Source: JABFRJ01 sp031374735
GTDB lineage: Bacteria > Pseudomonadota > Alphaproteobacteria > Rhizobiales > Hyphomicrobiaceae
Assembly: GCA_031374735.1 (NCBI GenBank)
Contig: JANMGQ010000057.1
Span: 18,202 to 82,201 of the forward strand
Reading direction: 5' to 3'
DNA length: 64,000 nucleotides
Under the pieces are notes generated by a model that saw nothing but the letters and a program-made list of their open reading frames with translations, did no database searches and was not told the origin of the DNA. A program made the position numbers and the translations under genes. Below, piece by piece: positions 62,153 through 64,000 of the stretch. Within the stretch, counting starts at the first letter, position 1; each line of letters starts with the position of its first letter.

Positions 62153-62562
62153 CCACAGAACTCTTCTGGCTGCTGCTGACAGCCGTGCTCGCAGCATCGC
62201 TCTGGATTCCGTTCGTCTACGGCGTCAATACGACGCCGTACACCGGGCCGAAAATCGATTTCTTCGAACGGCCGCCCGATCCGGCGCATATGCCAGCGTG
62301 GGTGCACCGCGCCTATCGCGCGCATCTCAATCTGCTGGAGCAATTTCTACCATTCGCAGTGATCGTGCTTATCGGTCATTTGGTGAAGGTCTCAACACCT
62401 ATAACTCAGTGGTGTGTGATTCTGTTTTTCTGGCTTCGCCTTTTCCATGCCGTCGGCATGATTAGCGGCACTGCTCGCATGCCACTGCGACCGGTGATCT
62501 TCACGACTGGCTGGATCCTGACGCTTGTGTTCGCGTGGCAAGTCTTAGCCGGCGGCCGGTAG
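62149..62562 (+). CDS. MAPEG family membrane protein
   Basis: A 137-residue membrane protein with four helices, in the bacterial MAPEG group (eicosanoid/glutathione metabolism superfamily). HRAYRAHLNLLEQFLPFAVIVLI and FFWLRLFHAVGMISG are the conserved first-loop and helix-3 regions. Activity unknown. ATGA overlap with the ArsR-SRPBCC gene implies it is that regulator's main output. Confidence 0.88.
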   Translation: MTTELFWLLLTAVLAASLWIPFVYGVNTTPYTGPKIDFFERPPDPAHMPAWVHRAYRAHLNLLEQFLPFAVIVLIGHLVKVSTPITQWCVILFFWLRLFHAVGMISGTARMPLRPVIFTTGWILTLVFAWQVLAGGR

Positions 62563-62571
62563 TGGAGCCCT

Positions 62572-62713
62572 AACCAGCGCCGTCGCCTCCGAAGCCGTGC
62601 ACCGTTGCAGCCGTGTTACTGCGGCAGCATAGGACTTTGGCGATCCACTGGTCGGCTGCGCTCGCCGGTGAGGACATACGTGGCATGGCTGGTGGAGATC
62701 GCGAACGAACCAC
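62572..62713 (+). pseudogene. Remnant of a LysR regulator gene with internal deletion
   Basis: Short but clear leftovers of a LysR gene like the one at 60336. The 5' part reads AVASEAVHRCSRVTAAA-stop-DFGD, matching IAFEAVHRLGSVTAAAKDLGM, with an AAG-to-TAG nonsense change. The middle of the gene is gone. Then HWSAALAGED and, after a frameshift, YVAWLVEIANE match WPAALAGDA and FVAWLVEMAGE from the LysR C-terminus. The order and strand are those of the intact gene. Confidence 0.75.
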
Positions 62714-62719
62714 ACCGAC

Positions 62720-64000
62720 TCACCCGAGCCGCGTCTGCGTTTTTCGCTTGACTGCTGCAACCAATCTCTTGCCAGCCACCTTTGACACACCCGATTTCTC
62801 CAACTTCGACGCCTTCCCTGCAGCCGGCGCAATTCGATTCGCGACCAGTTGCGCCGCCTTCTTCGTGAGGCCCGCCGCGTCCGCGTGCCTCGCCCATCGC
62901 GAGACGGCGGCGCGGACTTCGTCGATGATCGTGTCGGCGCGTTTGAGGCCATGCTTCTTCGCAAGCGCGCGCAGATTGTCGACGCCGGGCGCGCGGCCCT
63001 CGCCCATCACGAGCATGCTCTGCTCGCCGCCTGGGCCGAACGAGAACGTCAGGTCGTAGGCTGGGGCCAGCGTCCATCGCGCCATGGCGTCGTCGAGTAG
63101 GAACGACACGTTCTTGGCGTGGTCGTCGCGGTTGTGGGCCAGCACGTTGAAGCAAGCGAGCCGGAACGCGCGCGCCGTCTCGGTGGCGTCCTTGGTCAGC
63201 ACCTGCGTCGCCGCCAGCAATCCGTCGTAGTCGACGCTCGGCGCGCGATGGTCGGCGTGCAGCAGGCCGGAAAGGCTGTGCATGTGAATGCGTCGATCGC
63301 CATCGCGGTCGAAACGCTGGATGCCGAAGTAGCGCCGGCGCGCTGCGGTAAAGAGATGCGTCTCGGGCATCATGAGCCCGGCCTCGCGCGCCATCAGGCT
63401 GTAAGCGTATTCGACCGCGCCACCTGCCGCGTCATCCTGCGGCGCAGGGAACTTGATCATCCAGTGCGCGTACCCCGACGGCAGCGTGTCCGCCCCATGC
63501 ATGATCGCGCGCTTGTCCGAGCTCACCTGCACGACCACCTTCGGCCGCGCGCCGGCCGATCCGCCATTGAGCAGCAACAGCTCTTCGATGACGGCCCCTT
63601 GCTCACCCTCGAACACGGCCGCAGCCTCACGCGCGATCTTGTCGAGCTTGAGCACGCTCGGTTCGCGGCGTGTCTTGCTGAGATCCGGCTCGTAGCTCAA
63701 CGCACCCATGCCGCTGCTGCCGACGTACGCGAGCCGATCGAGTGGCGTCAGCTGTTGCCGCGGTATGCCGAGGCTCTCGACAGCGCGATCAAGTAGCAGG
63801 CGACCCCAGCCGTCAGGCAGGCTGTCGTTGAACACACCGAACAGGCCATCGAACACAGCCGGATCGCCAACGACGACACCAGAGCGCAACGGCAAACGAA
63901 ACGGCGACAGCGGCAGCGCCGTCGCAATAAATGCAGGTTCGTACTCGAACAGGATGCGCCGGTTCTGCGAGGCCAATCGGCCGACTTTGCGGCGCGTGTG
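62720..64000 (-). CDS. HipA-family serine/threonine kinase toxin, 5'-truncated by the window
   Basis: At least 426 residues; the frame remains open to the window edge (preceding residues TRRKVGR before LASQNRRILFEYE), so the true start is outside. HipA features in order: FNDSLPDGWGRLLLDR, GSSGMGALSYEP, GYAHWMIKFPAP (ATP-binding Lys region), the catalytic loop AHNRDDHAKNVSFL and the metal motif APAYDLTFS. A Lys/Ala-rich tail follows. HipA kinases phosphorylate targets such as glutamyl-tRNA synthetase and are silenced by HipB, which would lie beyond 64000 if present. Confidence 0.9.
   Translation of the reverse strand, partial: HTRRKVGRLASQNRRILFEYEPAFIATALPLSPFRLPLRSGVVVGDPAVFDGLFGVFNDSLPDGWGRLLLDRAVESLGIPRQQLTPLDRLAYVGSSGMGALSYEPDLSKTRREPSVLKLDKIAREAAAVFEGEQGAVIEELLLLNGGSAGARPKVVVQVSSDKRAIMHGADTLPSGYAHWMIKFPAPQDDAAGGAVEYAYSLMAREAGLMMPETHLFTAARRRYFGIQRFDRDGDRRIHMHSLSGLLHADHRAPSVDYDGLLAATQVLTKDATETARAFRLACFNVLAHNRDDHAKNVSFLLDDAMARWTLAPAYDLTFSFGPGGEQSMLVMGEGRAPGVDNLRALAKKHGLKRADTIIDEVRAAVSRWARHADAAGLTKKAAQLVANRIAPAAGKASKLEKSGVSKVAGKRLVAAVKRKTQTRLG

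Overview
The window reads as chromosomal DNA of a GC-rich alphaproteobacterium of the Hyphomicrobiales (Rhizobiales). Supporting genes are a DUF4167 Arg/Asp/Gly-rich protein next to prmC-prfA, ptsP (EI-Ntr), an FtsX with a long proline-rich N-terminus, a GcrA-type zinc motif, and a Tat-exported formate dehydrogenase with its small TAT-target protein. Genus cannot be fixed from sequence alone. No rRNA, tRNA or CRISPR array was seen. Several gaps carry short dispersed palindromic repeats typical of this group.

Layout. 0.2-10.4 kb: ptsP, then on the minus strand a Baeyer-Villiger-type monooxygenase, DUF4167 protein, prmC-prfA, and an amidase/DnaJ-like pair. 10.5-14.1 kb: class III CoA-transferase and sulfatase. 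14.2-19.0 kb: lptF-lptG-lptD, the LPS export operon. 19.1-24.5 kb: an orphan 3-oxoacid CoA-transferase B subunit, a lone two-domain ABC permease (2-aminoethylphosphonate type), a GNAT acetyltransferase overlapping a pyrimidine 5'-nucleotidase, and rtcB. 24.8-30.0 kb: SDR-like protein, Tat-exported nicotinamidase-like hydrolase, a secreted alkaline phosphatase preceded by a secreted kinase-fold protein, and a Uma2 nuclease-fold protein. 30.1-36.2 kb: a complete periplasmic formate dehydrogenase operon (torD-like chaperone, TAT-target peptide, alpha, beta, small lipoprotein, cytochrome b).

36.4-43.5 kb: a stand-alone GcrA C-terminal domain, ftsE-ftsX, a secreted hypothetical protein, a CDP-alcohol phosphatidyltransferase, malonyl-CoA decarboxylase, and a DUF6476-like protein divergent from an RluA-family pseudouridine synthase. 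43.7-49.7 kb: an exopolysaccharide locus with a polyprenyl-phosphate sugar transferase, a Wzz/ExoP-like chain-length protein with a degenerate kinase site, and an AlgE-like mannuronan C5-epimerase with RTX repeats. 49.7-53.6 kb: rsmA, a SurA-like chaperone, a YqaA-family membrane protein and dusA.

53.6-58.7 kb is a small integrative element placed head to head with the 5' end of dusA: tyrosine integrase, unknown protein, AlpA-like HTH protein, and a large protein with family-A-polymerase-like motifs. The genes are linked by 4-bp stop/start overlaps or closely spaced. 58.8-64 kb holds an MFS exporter with divergent LysR, an ArsR-SRPBCC fusion with a MAPEG protein on a near-leaderless promoter, a LysR gene remnant, and a HipA-family kinase cut by the window end. 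This may be host DNA or more island; no right-hand attachment site was found.

The most interesting leads are the secreted kinase-fold/alkaline phosphatase pair, the compact polymerase-like protein of the dusA element, the free-standing GcrA sigma-binding-type domain, and the AlgE-like epimerase in an exopolysaccharide locus.
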